From Streptomyces silvae (GTDB lineage: Bacteria > Actinomycetota > Actinomycetes > Streptomycetales > Streptomycetaceae), in contig NZ_JAERUC010000138.1 of the NCBI RefSeq assembly GCF_016745505.1, positions 27,618 through 91,617 on the forward strand: 64,000 nucleotides of DNA. Direction: 5' to 3'. Positions within the stretch are counted from its first letter, which is position 1, and every line of letters starts with the position of its first letter. Both the position numbers and the translations under genes were made by a program. Of the stretch, positions 23,459-32,667 are shown in pieces. Under the pieces are notes generated by a model. It ran no database searches, was not told the origin of the DNA, and saw nothing but the letters and a program-made list of their open reading frames with translations.

Positions 23459-25507
23459 ATGTTCAGCACTGTTCTGGTCGCCAACCGTGGCGAGATCGCG
23501 GTCCGGGTCATCCGGACGCTGCGCGAGCTCGGCGTGCGGTCGGTGGCCGTCTTCAGCGACGCCGACGCGGACGCCCGGCACGTACGGGAGGCGGATACGG
23601 CGGTCCGGATCGGGCCGGCGCCCGCCGCCGAGAGCTATCTGTCGGTGGAGCGGCTGCTGGACGCCGCCCGCCGTACGGGCGCCGAGGCGGTCCACCCGGG
23701 GTACGGCTTCCTCGCGGAGAACGCGGGCTTCGCCCAGGCCTGCGCGGAGGCGGGGCTGGTCTTCATCGGCCCGCCCGCCCCGGCGATCTCGCTGATGGGC
23801 GACAAGATCCGCGCCAAGGAGACCGTGGCAGCGGCCGGGGTGCCGGTGGTGCCCGGTTCCTCCGGCAGCGGCCTCACCGATGCCCAGCTCGCTTCGGCGG
23901 CCCGGGAGATCGGGATGCCGGTGCTGCTGAAGCCCTCGGCGGGCGGCGGCGGCAAGGGCATGCGGCTGGTGCGCGAGGAGGCGCTGCTCGCCGACGAGAT
24001 CGCGGCGGCCCGGCGCGAGGCCCGCGCCTCCTTCGGTGACGACACGCTCCTGGTGGAGCGGTGGATCGACCGGCCGCGCCACATCGAGATCCAGGTCCTG
24101 GCCGACGGCCACGGCAACGTGATCCATCTGGGCGAGCGCGAGTGCTCGCTCCAGCGCCGCCACCAGAAGATCATCGAGGAGGCGCCCTCGGTCCTGCTCG
24201 ACGAGGCGACCCGGGCGGCGATGGGCGAGGCGGCCGTGCAGGCGGCGCGGTCCTGCGGGTACGTCGGCGCGGGCACGGTCGAGTTCATCGTCCCGGGCAG
24301 CGACCCGTCCTCGTACTACTTCATGGAGATGAACACCCGCCTCCAGGTCGAGCACCCCGTCACCGAGCTGGTCACCGGGCTCGACCTGGTGGAGTGGCAG
24401 CTGCGGGTCGCCTCCGGCGAACAACTCCCGTACGCCCAGGCCGACATCACGCTCACCGGGCACGCCGTGGAGGCCCGGGTCTGCGCTGAGGACCCGGCGC
24501 GCGGCTTCCTGCCGTCCGGCGGCACGGTCCTCGCACTGCACGAGCCGCAGGGCGGCGGGGTGCGGACGGACTCGGGGCTCAGCGAGGGCGTGCCGGTCGG
24601 CAGCACGTACGACCCGATGCTCTCGAAGGTCATCGCCTACGGCCCCGACCGGGCGACCGCGCTGCGCCGGCTGCGGGCGGCGCTGGCGGACACGGTGGTG
24701 CTGGGCGTCCCGACGAACGCCGGGTTCCTGCGTCGGCTGCTGGCCCATCCGGCGGTGGCCGCGGGCGACCTGGACACCGGTCTGGTGGAGCGGGAGGCGG
24801 ACGGCCTGGTCCCGGACGGGGTGCCGGAGGAGGTGTACGCGGCGGCGGCACTGCTGCGGCAGCCGTCCCCCGCGCCCACGGCCGGCTGGGTCGACCCGTT
24901 CTCGGTGCCCAGCGGCTGGCGCCTCGGCGGCACCCCCGCGGAAACCTTCCACCACTTCCGCGTACCGGGCCACGAGCCGGTGCGCGTGGGCCTGCGTACG
25001 GGCGCCGGGGGCACGGCCGCGCTGACCTTCGGCCACGCCGGGGACCGGGAGGAGTCGGCGGACACGTGCGGGCCGCTCCCGTCGCTGCCGGGCGCGGAGC
25101 GGTCGCGGCTGGTCGAGGCGGACGGGCGGCGGGTCGTCGTCGAACTCGACGGGCTGACGCACACGTTCAGCCGGGCCACGTCCCCGGAGGGCGTCTGGCT
25201 CGGCCGGGACGGCGACGCCTGGCACGTCCAGGACCACGACCCGGTGGAGGCGTCCCTCGGCGGCGCCGGCCGCTCGGGCGTGGACACCCTCGCCGCGCCC
25301 ATGCCCGGGACGGTCACGGTGGTGAAGGTGGCGGTCGGCGACGAGGTCGTGGCCGGGCAGAGCCTGCTGGTCGTCGAGGCGATGAAGATGGAGCACGTCA
25401 TCTCCGCCCCGCACGCCGGCACCGTCACCGAACTGGACGTCACCGCCGGCGCGACCGTCGCCATGGACCAGATCCTGGCCGTGGTGGCCCCGAAGGAGGA
25501 GTCGTGA
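23459..25507 (+). CDS. biotin carboxylase/biotin carrier (alpha) subunit, methylcrotonyl-CoA type
   Basis: 682-residue alpha subunit. Domain order: biotin carboxylase N-terminal and ATP-grasp domains (residues 1-450, with the glycine-rich PSAGGGGKGM loop), a joining region, and a C-terminal biotinyl domain ending in EAMKMEH with the biotinylated Lys643. ATP-dependent carboxylation of biotin feeds the upstream beta subunit. The ATG at 23459 is preceded by GTGAGGA. The stop overlaps the start of the HMG-CoA lyase gene by three bases, so the operon is tightly coupled. Confidence 0.93.
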   Translation: MFSTVLVANRGEIAVRVIRTLRELGVRSVAVFSDADADARHVREADTAVRIGPAPAAESYLSVERLLDAARRTGAEAVHPGYGFLAENAGFAQACAEAGLVFIGPPAPAISLMGDKIRAKETVAAAGVPVVPGSSGSGLTDAQLASAAREIGMPVLLKPSAGGGGKGMRLVREEALLADEIAAARREARASFGDDTLLVERWIDRPRHIEIQVLADGHGNVIHLGERECSLQRRHQKIIEEAPSVLLDEATRAAMGEAAVQAARSCGYVGAGTVEFIVPGSDPSSYYFMEMNTRLQVEHPVTELVTGLDLVEWQLRVASGEQLPYAQADITLTGHAVEARVCAEDPARGFLPSGGTVLALHEPQGGGVRTDSGLSEGVPVGSTYDPMLSKVIAYGPDRATALRRLRAALADTVVLGVPTNAGFLRRLLAHPAVAAGDLDTGLVEREADGLVPDGVPEEVYAAAALLRQPSPAPTAGWVDPFSVPSGWRLGGTPAETFHHFRVPGHEPVRVGLRTGAGGTAALTFGHAGDREESADTCGPLPSLPGAERSRLVEADGRRVVVELDGLTHTFSRATSPEGVWLGRDGDAWHVQDHDPVEASLGGAGRSGVDTLAAPMPGTVTVVKVAVGDEVVAGQSLLVVEAMKMEHVISAPHAGTVTELDVTAGATVAMDQILAVVAPKEES

Positions 25508-26445
25508 CCGCTGCCGGACTGCCCATGAGGGTGCCCGCGCCGGGGCTGCCCGCCCGGGTCCGTATCCATGAGGTCGGCGCCCGCGACGGGCTGCAGAACG
25601 AGAAGTCCGTCGTACCGACCGAGGTGAAGGCGGAGTTCGTCCGCCGGCTCGCGGCGGCCGGGCTGACCACGATCGAGGCGACCAGCTTCGTCCACCCGAA
25701 GTGGGTGCCCCAGCTGGCGGACGCGGAGCAGCTGTTCCCCCGGCTGGACGGGCTCGGGGACGTGGCCCTGCCCGTCCTCGTGCCGAACGAGCGGGGTCTG
25801 GACCGGGCGCTGGCGCTCGGTGCCCGCCGGATAGCGGTGTTCGGTTCGGCGACCGAGACGTTCGCCGCCCGCAACCTCAACCGCACGGTGGACGAGTCGC
25901 TCGCCATGTTCGAGCCGGTCGTGGCCCGGGCGAAGGCGGCCGGCGTCCATGTGCGCGGCTATCTGTCGATGTGCTTCGGCGACCCGTGGGAGGGCGCCGT
26001 GCCGGTCGCGCAGGTCGTCCGGGTCGCGAAGGCGCTGGAGGACCTCGGCTGCGACGAGCTGTCCCTCGGCGACACGATCGGCGTGGCCACCCCGGGCCAT
26101 GTGACGGCGCTGCTGACCGCGCTGAACGAGGCGGGGGTCCCCACCGGCACGCTCGGGGTGCACTTCCACGACACGTACGGCCAGGCGCTCTCCAACACCC
26201 TGGCCGCGCTCCAGCACGGGGTGACGACGGTGGACGCCTCGGCGGGCGGCCTCGGCGGCTGCCCGTACGCGAAGAGCGCCACCGGAAATCTCGCCACCGA
26301 GGATCTCGTGTGGATGCTCGACGGCCTCGGTGTCGACACCGGGGTCGATCTCGGCGCACTCACCGCCACCAGCGTGTGGATGGCCGAACAACTGGGCCGA
26401 CCGAGCCCGTCCCGTACCGTCCGCGCGCTGTCCCACAAGGAGTGA
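25504..26445 (+). CDS. hydroxymethylglutaryl-CoA lyase
   Basis: 313-residue TIM-barrel lyase that splits 3-hydroxy-3-methylglutaryl-CoA to acetyl-CoA and acetoacetate, the last step of leucine catabolism. The start of the barrel reads EVGARDGLQNE (metal and substrate site), the HFHDTYGQALSN segment supplies metal-binding histidines, and GGLGGCPYAKSATGN contains the catalytic cysteine. The GTG start lies inside the stop of the upstream gene, with GGAGG just before it. Length is normal for the family. Confidence 0.93.
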   Translation: MTAAGLPMRVPAPGLPARVRIHEVGARDGLQNEKSVVPTEVKAEFVRRLAAAGLTTIEATSFVHPKWVPQLADAEQLFPRLDGLGDVALPVLVPNERGLDRALALGARRIAVFGSATETFAARNLNRTVDESLAMFEPVVARAKAAGVHVRGYLSMCFGDPWEGAVPVAQVVRVAKALEDLGCDELSLGDTIGVATPGHVTALLTALNEAGVPTGTLGVHFHDTYGQALSNTLAALQHGVTTVDASAGGLGGCPYAKSATGNLATEDLVWMLDGLGVDTGVDLGALTATSVWMAEQLGRPSPSRTVRALSHKE

Positions 26446-26452
26446 AGCACCG

Positions 26453-27619
26453 ATGTCCCTTGACCACCGGCTGACCGCCGAGCACGAGGAACTGCGCCGC
26501 ACCGTCGAGGAGTTCGCACACGATGTGATCGCCCCGAAGATCGGCGACTTCTACGAACGCCACGAGTTCCCGTACGAGATCGTGCGGGAGATGGGGCGGA
26601 TGGGCCTGTTCGGCCTGCCCTTCCCCGAGGAGTACGGCGGCATGGGCGGCGACTACCTCGCCCTCGGGATCGCCCTGGAGGAGCTGGCCAGGGTCGACTC
26701 GTCCGTGGCGATCACCCTGGAGGCCGGGGTCTCGCTCGGCGCCATGCCGGTCTACCGCTTCGGGACCGAGGAGCAGAAGCAGCAGTGGCTGCCGAAGCTC
26801 TGCGCGGGCGAGGCGCTCGGCGCGTTCGGGCTGACGGAGCCGGACGGCGGCTCGGACGCGGGCGGCACCCGTACGACGGCCGTGCTGGACGAGGCCACCG
26901 GCGAGTGGGTGATCAACGGCTCCAAGTGCTTCATCACCAACTCCGGTACGGACATCACGGAGCTGGTCACGGTCACGGCGGTCACCGGCCGCAAGGAGAA
27001 CGGCGCCCCGCGCATCTCCGCGATCATCGTCCCGTCGGGCACCCCCGGCTTCACGGTGGCCGCCCCGTACTCGAAGGTCGGGTGGAACGCCTCGGACACC
27101 CGCGAGCTGTCCTTCTCCGACGTCCGTGTCCCTGCGGCGAACCTGCTGGGCGAGGAGGGCCGCGGGTACGCGCAGTTCCTGCGGATCCTGGACGAGGGCC
27201 GGATCGCCATCTCGGCGCTGTCGACGGGCCTGGCGCAGGGCTGTGTGGACGAGTCGCTGAAGTACGCGAAGGAACGTCACGCCTTCGGGAAGCCGATCGG
27301 CGCCAACCAGGCTATCCAGTTCAAGATCGCGGACATGGAGACCCGGGCGCACATGGCCCGCGTCGGCTGGCGGGACGCGGCCTCGCGGCTGGTGGCGGGC
27401 GAGCCGTTCAAGAAGGAGGCGGCGATCGCGAAGCTGTACTCCTCGACGGTGGCGGTGGACAACGCCCGTGAGGCGACGCAGATCCACGGCGGGTACGGCT
27501 TCATGAACGAGTACCCGGTGGCCAGGATGTGGCGCGACTCCAAGATCCTGGAGATCGGCGAGGGCACGAGCGAGGTCCAGCGCATGCTGATCGCCCGCGA
27601 GCTGGGCATGGACGCCTGA
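26453..27619 (+). CDS. acyl-CoA dehydrogenase, probably isovaleryl-CoA dehydrogenase
   Basis: 388-residue acyl-CoA dehydrogenase, last gene of the leucine operon. It has the FAD/substrate motif AFGLTEPDGGSDAGG near residues 123-137 and the C-terminal QIHGGYGFMNEYPVARMWRDSKILEIGEGTSEVQ stretch where the short-chain dehydrogenases end. The order carboxylase, lyase, dehydrogenase indicates oxidation of isovaleryl-CoA to 3-methylcrotonyl-CoA. The ATG is preceded by AAGGAG. A stem-loop with a T run follows at 27678. Confidence 0.9.
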   Translation: MSLDHRLTAEHEELRRTVEEFAHDVIAPKIGDFYERHEFPYEIVREMGRMGLFGLPFPEEYGGMGGDYLALGIALEELARVDSSVAITLEAGVSLGAMPVYRFGTEEQKQQWLPKLCAGEALGAFGLTEPDGGSDAGGTRTTAVLDEATGEWVINGSKCFITNSGTDITELVTVTAVTGRKENGAPRISAIIVPSGTPGFTVAAPYSKVGWNASDTRELSFSDVRVPAANLLGEEGRGYAQFLRILDEGRIAISALSTGLAQGCVDESLKYAKERHAFGKPIGANQAIQFKIADMETRAHMARVGWRDAASRLVAGEPFKKEAAIAKLYSSTVAVDNAREATQIHGGYGFMNEYPVARMWRDSKILEIGEGTSEVQRMLIARELGMDA

Positions 27620-27677
27620 GGCACACACAGGACCCGCGCCTCCGGCCCGCCGCCGGCTGAGCCGGGCGCGCACGACA

Positions 27678-27710
27678 GCCGCCTTCCCTGGTCAGGGGGA
27701 GGCGGCTTTT
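27678..27710 (+). terminator. rho-independent terminator of the leucine operon
   Basis: A GC-rich stem beginning GCCGCCT and closing AGGCGGC is followed directly by TTTT, a canonical terminator 58 bases after the dehydrogenase stop. Confidence 0.8.
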
Positions 27711-27766
27711 CGTCGGGCCGGGTAACGGAACGGCCGCTCCCCCTTGCCCTCCCTGTCCGCGATATG

Positions 27767-27785
27767 TGAGGTTAGGCTAGCCTTC
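27767..27785. promoter_or_regulatory. iron box (DmdR1/IdeR operator) upstream of desE
   Basis: TGAGGTTAGGCTAGCCTTC resembles the 19-bp actinobacterial iron box (TTAGGTTAGGCTCACCTAA as recalled) with a conserved GGTTAGGCT core. It lies 51 bases before desE, consistent with repression by an iron-loaded DtxR-type regulator. Confidence 0.8.
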
Positions 27786-27836
27786 CCTCGAATCGTCAGC
27801 GGGCGCCCTGAGGCGCGTACGAAAGCAGACCCACTC

Positions 27837-28865
27837 ATGTCCAACCTCCGGACCAGCCCACTCTCCCGCCGCGGCCTGCTGGCCGCCGGCGGTGCCGTCG
27901 GTCTCGGTGCCGTCCTCGCCGCCTGCGGCGACGGCGACGAGAAGAGCTCGACCTCGGGTTCGGGCGCGGAGAAATCCGGCCCCTGGTCCTTCAAGGACGA
28001 CCGCGGACAGACGGCGAAGGCCGAGTCCGTGCCGAAGAACATCGTCGCGTTCATCGGTGTCGCCGCCGCGCTCCACGACTACGGTGTCGAGGTCAAGGGC
28101 GTCTTCGGCCCGACGAAGGCCGCCGACGGCAAGGCCGACGTCCAGGCCGGTGACATCGACATCGACAAGGTCGAGGTGCTCGGCAACGTCTGGGGCGAGT
28201 TCAACGTCGAGAAGTACGCCGGTCTCGCGCCGGAACTCCTCGTCACCGCCATGTGGGAGAAGGACGCCCTCTGGTACGTGCCGGACCAGTCCAAGGACAA
28301 GATCCTCAAGCTGGCCCCGAGCGTCGCCCTGTGGGCGGCGCAGACCACGATGCCGAAGGCGATCCAGCGCCACGAGGACCTCGCCACCTCCCTCGGTGCG
28401 GACGTCAAGGCCAAGAAGGTCACCGACGCCAAGGCCGCGTTCGAGAAGGCCGCGGCCCGGCTGCGCGCCGCCGCCAAGTCCCAGCCGAACATCAAGGTCA
28501 TGATCGGCTCGGCCAGCCAGGACCTGTTCTACGTCTCGCTCGCCAAGACGTCCGCGGACACCCTGTACTTCCAGGAGCTCGGCGTGCAGTTCGTCGAGCC
28601 GAAGGTCAACGCGGCCGGTTTCTTCGAGGAGTTGAGCTGGGAGAACGTCGACAAGTACGACGCCGACATCATCATGATGGACAACCGCTCCTCGGCCCTG
28701 CAGCCCGACGCCCTGACCTCGAAGCCGACGTGGGCCCAGCTGCCCGCCGTCAAGGCCGGCCAGGTCGTCCCGCGTACGACCGAGCCCATCTACTCCTACG
28801 ACAAGTGCGCGCCGATCCTCGACGCCCTCGCCGAGGCCATCGAGAAGGCCAAGAAGGTCAGCTGA
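27837..28865 (+). CDS. desE: ferrioxamine ABC transporter substrate-binding lipoprotein
   Basis: 342-residue Fe-siderophore binding protein. The N terminus has a twin-arginine-like SRRGLL and a lipobox LAAC with Cys30, so it should be a lipid-anchored receptor. The two-lobe fold and lack of a flexible linker are typical of the FhuD/CeuE type. Its place directly upstream of desF and desABCD matches the Streptomyces des locus, where DesE binds ferrioxamines. An iron box precedes it and a strong hairpin follows it. No permease or ATPase genes are present here, so partner components must lie elsewhere. Confidence 0.93.
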   Translation: MSNLRTSPLSRRGLLAAGGAVGLGAVLAACGDGDEKSSTSGSGAEKSGPWSFKDDRGQTAKAESVPKNIVAFIGVAAALHDYGVEVKGVFGPTKAADGKADVQAGDIDIDKVEVLGNVWGEFNVEKYAGLAPELLVTAMWEKDALWYVPDQSKDKILKLAPSVALWAAQTTMPKAIQRHEDLATSLGADVKAKKVTDAKAAFEKAAARLRAAAKSQPNIKVMIGSASQDLFYVSLAKTSADTLYFQELGVQFVEPKVNAAGFFEELSWENVDKYDADIIMMDNRSSALQPDALTSKPTWAQLPAVKAGQVVPRTTEPIYSYDKCAPILDALAEAIEKAKKVS

Positions 28866-28869
28866 CCCG

Positions 28870-28906
28870 GAGGGCCCTGCCGGGAGCGACTCCCGGCAGG
28901 GCCCTC
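28870..28906 (+). terminator. perfect 17-bp stem-loop between desE and desF
   Basis: A 17-base arm starting GAGGGCCCTGCC pairs without mismatch across a three-base loop. There is no T tail, so it could terminate weakly or protect the desE message from decay; it lies five bases after the desE stop. Confidence 0.75.
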
Positions 28907-28935
28907 GCCGTTCAGGTTCCCGGAGGACCCCTCGC

Positions 28936-29790
28936 ATGACGACCGCCACCGCACCCGCCGTCGCCCCTTTCCGGTTCTTCGACCTGACGGTCCTGAGGAC
29001 CCGCAGACTGAGCCCGTCCATGCGGAGAATCACGCTCGGCGGCCCCGGGAGCGGCGGGTTCGTCGCCGGGGGCCGGGACCAGAGCCTCTCGATCTTCCTG
29101 CCGCACCCCGGCCAGACCGAGGCCGTCGTCCCGGTCGACGAGAACGGTGAGTGGTTCCCGGCCTGGCGGGCCCTGTCCCCCGACGTCCGGGCGGTCATGC
29201 GGTCGTACACCGTGCGCGCCCAGCGGTACGCCGCGGACGGCTCGACCGAGATCGACATCGACTTCGCCCTGCACGAGGACGGCGGGCCCGCCTGCCGCTG
29301 GGCGGAGGCGGCCGCTCCGGGGCAGCGCCTCACCGTGCTGGGCCCCACCGGTGAGAACAACAACGGGATCCGCTTCCAGCCGCCGCAGGACGCCACGTCC
29401 GTGCTGATCTTCGCCGACGAGACGGCGCTGCCCGCCGCCTCGGCCGCGCTGGAGTGGCTGCCCGCCGGGGTCACGGCCAGGGTCTGGCTGGAGGTCCCGC
29501 ACACCCAGGACCGGCTGGAGCTCCGCACCGAGGCCGACGCCCGCATCACCTGGCTCGTACGGGACGAGGGCGCGCCCTCCGCCGTGGAGGCCGTGCGCGC
29601 CGCCGAACTGCCCGAGGGTGACGACCCCTACGTCTGGATCGCGGGCGAGTCGTCCGGAGTGAGGGCGCTGCGCCGCCACTTCGTCCAGGAGCGGGGGTTC
29701 GACCGCCGCCGCGTCACCTTTGTCGGGTACTGGCGGCGCGGGCTGAGCGAGGAGCAGCTGAGGGAGGAAGCGGCGCGGGTGGCCGCGTAA
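28936..29790 (+). CDS. desF: siderophore-interacting protein (ferric-siderophore reductase family)
   Basis: 284-residue flavin-dependent siderophore-interacting protein related to ViuB/YqjH. The N-terminal barrel contains the flavin-binding RSYTVR motif near residues 91-96, followed by a nucleotide-binding Rossmann half. It probably reduces ferric ferrioxamine in the cytoplasm to free the iron. The ATG has CGGAGG upstream. It lies between desE and desABCD, as in known des loci. Confidence 0.9.
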   Translation: MTTATAPAVAPFRFFDLTVLRTRRLSPSMRRITLGGPGSGGFVAGGRDQSLSIFLPHPGQTEAVVPVDENGEWFPAWRALSPDVRAVMRSYTVRAQRYAADGSTEIDIDFALHEDGGPACRWAEAAAPGQRLTVLGPTGENNNGIRFQPPQDATSVLIFADETALPAASAALEWLPAGVTARVWLEVPHTQDRLELRTEADARITWLVRDEGAPSAVEAVRAAELPEGDDPYVWIAGESSGVRALRRHFVQERGFDRRRVTFVGYWRRGLSEEQLREEAARVAA

Positions 29791-29854
29791 CGCATCCGCG
29801 TCTCTTGTGGGGTTCCTGTGACGGACCCCAGGGGGGCGAGGACCGCACATTTTG

Positions 29855-29873
29855 TTAGGTTAGGCTTGCCTAA
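29855..29873. promoter_or_regulatory. iron box (DmdR1/IdeR operator) upstream of desA
   Basis: TTAGGTTAGGCTTGCCTAA, a near-perfect palindrome almost identical to the consensus iron box, 76 bases before desA. It should make desABCD transcription iron-repressed. Confidence 0.92.
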
Positions 29874-29948
29874 CTTAACCGTCGCGGTCCTCGTCCCCCC
29901 TTTTTCTGCCCGGAGGGCCGCGACGACGCCCTACCCGGGAGGCCCCCC

Positions 29949-31397
29949 ATGCGTTCCCACCTGCTCAACCACACGACGGCGGAGGACTACCGTCGCTCCG
30001 TCACCGCGGGAGTCGACCAGGTCGCGGCCAGACTCGCCTCCACCGAGCAGCCGTTCAGCGGTATCGGCGTCGCCGGGCTCACTCCCGTCGTCGACGCCAT
30101 CGATCTCGACCGGCCGCTCGGCGACACCGCCGCCGTCCTGGACGAGCTCGGCGAGGTCTACCTCCGCGACGCCGTGTACTTCCACCACCCCCGCTACCTC
30201 GCCCACCTCAACTGCCCCGTGGTCATCCCCGCCGTGGTCGGCGAGGCCGTGCTCTCCGCCGTCAACTCCTCCCTGGACACCTGGGACCAGAGCGCGGGCG
30301 GCACCCTGATCGAGCGCCGGCTGATCGACTGGACCGCCGACCGCATCGGCCTCGGCCCGGCGGCCGACGGCGTCTTCACCAGCGGCGGCACGCAGTCCAA
30401 TCTCCAGGCGCTGCTGCTGGCCCGCGAAGAGGCCAAGGTCCGTCCCGAGGAGTTCTCCCGGCTGCGGATCCTCACCTCCGAGTGCAGCCACTTCAGCGTC
30501 CAGAAGTCCGCCAAACTCCTCGGCCTGGGCCCCGACGCCGTGGTGTCCGTCCCCGTCGACCGCGAGAAGCGCATGCAGACCGTCGCGCTGGCGGCCGCCC
30601 TCGAACGCTGCGAGGCCGAGGGCTCCGTCCCGATGGCGGTCGTCGCCACCGCGGGCACCACGGACTTCGGCTCCATCGACCCGCTGACCGGGATCGCCGC
30701 GCTCTGCGAGCGGTACGCCACCTGGATGCACGTCGACGCCGCCTACGGCTGCGGGCTGCTCGCCTCACCCACCCGGCGCGGTCTCCTCGACGGCATCGAG
30801 CGCGCCGACTCGGTCACCGTGGACTACCACAAGTCCTTCTTCCAGCCCGTGAGTTCCTCCGCGGTGCTGGTGCGCGACCGGACCACCCTGCGCCACGCGA
30901 CGTACCACGCGGAGTACCTCAACCCGGAGCGCACCGTCGCGGAGCGCATCCCCAACCAGGTGGACAAGTCCCTCCAGACCACCCGCAGGTTCGACGCGCT
31001 CAAGCTGTGGATGACGCTGCGCACCATGGGCGCGGACGGTGTCGGCGAGCTGTTCGACGAGGTGTGCGACCTGGCCGCCGAGGGCTGGCGGATGCTGGCC
31101 GCCGACCCGCGCTTCGACGTCGTCGTGGAACCCAGCCTCTCCACCCTGGTGTTCCGCTACGTCCCGGCCCGTGTCAGGACGCCCGGCGACATCGACCGGG
31201 CCAACCTCCACGCCCGTAAGGCCCTCTTCGCCTCCGGTGAGGCCGTGGTCGCGGGCACGAAGGTCGGCAGCAGCCAGTACCTGAAATTCACCCTGCTCAA
31301 CCCCGGGACGACCGCGGCCGACATCTCCGCCGTCCTCGACCTGATCGCCGGCCACGCCGAGCAGTACCTGGGAGAGTCCCTTGACCGCGCTTCCTGA
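29949..31397 (+). CDS. desA: lysine decarboxylase of desferrioxamine biosynthesis
   Basis: 482-residue PLP-dependent group II decarboxylase that makes cadaverine from L-lysine. The PLP lysine is Lys295 in DYHKSFFQP, and the cofactor-binding HVDAAYG segment lies 36 residues earlier. The ATG has a GGGAGG Shine-Dalgarno. Length and order are those of DesA. It is the first gene of the desABCD unit, downstream of a strong iron box; desB starts inside its end. Confidence 0.95.
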   Translation: MRSHLLNHTTAEDYRRSVTAGVDQVAARLASTEQPFSGIGVAGLTPVVDAIDLDRPLGDTAAVLDELGEVYLRDAVYFHHPRYLAHLNCPVVIPAVVGEAVLSAVNSSLDTWDQSAGGTLIERRLIDWTADRIGLGPAADGVFTSGGTQSNLQALLLAREEAKVRPEEFSRLRILTSECSHFSVQKSAKLLGLGPDAVVSVPVDREKRMQTVALAAALERCEAEGSVPMAVVATAGTTDFGSIDPLTGIAALCERYATWMHVDAAYGCGLLASPTRRGLLDGIERADSVTVDYHKSFFQPVSSSAVLVRDRTTLRHATYHAEYLNPERTVAERIPNQVDKSLQTTRRFDALKLWMTLRTMGADGVGELFDEVCDLAAEGWRMLAADPRFDVVVEPSLSTLVFRYVPARVRTPGDIDRANLHARKALFASGEAVVAGTKVGSSQYLKFTLLNPGTTAADISAVLDLIAGHAEQYLGESLDRAS

Positions 31398-32667
31398 GCC
31401 CCTCACCGCTCCGTACGACTTCATCGGGATCGGGCTCGGTCCGTTCAACCTCGGACTCGCCTGCCTGACCGAGCCCGTCGAGGAGCTGAACGGGGTCTTC
31501 CTGGAGTCCAAGCCGGACTTCGAGTGGCACTCCGGGATGTTCCTCGAAGGGGCCCATCTCCAGACGCCGTTCATGTCGGACCTGGTCACGATGGCCGATC
31601 CGACCAGCCCGTACTCCTTCCTCAACTACCTGAAGGACCGGGGCAGGCTGTACTCGTTCTACATCCGGGAGAACTTCTACCCGCTGCGCACCGAGTACAA
31701 CGACTACTGCCGGTGGGCGGCGGCCCAGCTGAGCAGCATCAGGTTCAACCAGACCGTACAGTCGGTTACGTACAGCGACGCCGACGGGCTGTACACGGTC
31801 CGCACCGCCGGCAGCGCCTTCCGCGCCCGTCACCTCGTCCTGGGCACCGGCACCCCGCCGCACATCCCGGCGGCCTGCGAGGGCCTGGGCGGTGACTTCC
31901 TGCACAACTCCCGCTACCTCCAGGAGAAGGCCGCACTCCAGGCCAAGAAGTCCATCACCCTGGTGGGCAGCGGGCAGAGCGCGGCCGAGATCTACCACGA
32001 CCTGCTCTCCGAGATCGATGTGCACGGCTACCGGCTGAACTGGGTGACGCGCTCCCCGCGCTTCTTCCCGCTGGAGTACACCAAGCTCACGCTGGAGATG
32101 ACCTCGCCGGACTACGTGGACTACTTCCACGCCCTGCCCGAGGCCACCCGCTACCGGCTGGAGGCCGGCCAGAAGGGCCTGTTCAAGGGCATCGACGGCG
32201 AGCTGGTCGACGCGATCTTCGACCTGCTCTACCAGAAGAACCTGCCGGGCCTGGTCCCCACCCGCCTGCTCACCAACTCCTCCCTGGAGAGCGCGCGTTA
32301 CGAGGAGTCGACGGGGACGTACACGCTGGGGCTGCGCCAGGAGGAGCAGGGCAGGGAGTACGAGCTCGACAGCGAGGGCCTGATCCTCGCCACCGGCTAC
32401 CGGTACACCCCGCCCGCCTTCCTGGAGCCCGTCACCGACCGGATCCGGTACGACTCCCGGGGCCGGTTCGACGTGGCCCGCAACTACAGCATCGACACGA
32501 CCGGGCGCGGGATCTTCCTGCAGAACGCGGCGGTGCACACCCACTCGGTCACCTCGCCCGACCTGGGCATGGGCGCCTACCGCAACGCGTACATCATCGG
32601 CGAACTGCTCGGCCGGGAGTACTACCCGGTCGAGAAGTCCGTCGCCTTCCAGGAGTTCGCAGCATGA
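31381..32667 (+). CDS. desB: cadaverine N-hydroxylase (flavin monooxygenase)
   Basis: 428-residue FAD- and NADPH-dependent N-monooxygenase that hydroxylates cadaverine. The FAD motif is GIGLGPFNLG near residues 16-25 and the NADPH motif GSGQSAAEIYHDL near 197. The ATGY-like ATGYRY is near the C terminus. The TTG start overlaps the last 17 bases of desA, with GGGAG before it. The start is weak by codon but the N terminus fits the family, suggesting translational coupling to desA. Confidence 0.94.
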   Translation: MTALPEPLTAPYDFIGIGLGPFNLGLACLTEPVEELNGVFLESKPDFEWHSGMFLEGAHLQTPFMSDLVTMADPTSPYSFLNYLKDRGRLYSFYIRENFYPLRTEYNDYCRWAAAQLSSIRFNQTVQSVTYSDADGLYTVRTAGSAFRARHLVLGTGTPPHIPAACEGLGGDFLHNSRYLQEKAALQAKKSITLVGSGQSAAEIYHDLLSEIDVHGYRLNWVTRSPRFFPLEYTKLTLEMTSPDYVDYFHALPEATRYRLEAGQKGLFKGIDGELVDAIFDLLYQKNLPGLVPTRLLTNSSLESARYEESTGTYTLGLRQEEQGREYELDSEGLILATGYRYTPPAFLEPVTDRIRYDSRGRFDVARNYSIDTTGRGIFLQNAAVHTHSVTSPDLGMGAYRNAYIIGELLGREYYPVEKSVAFQEFAA

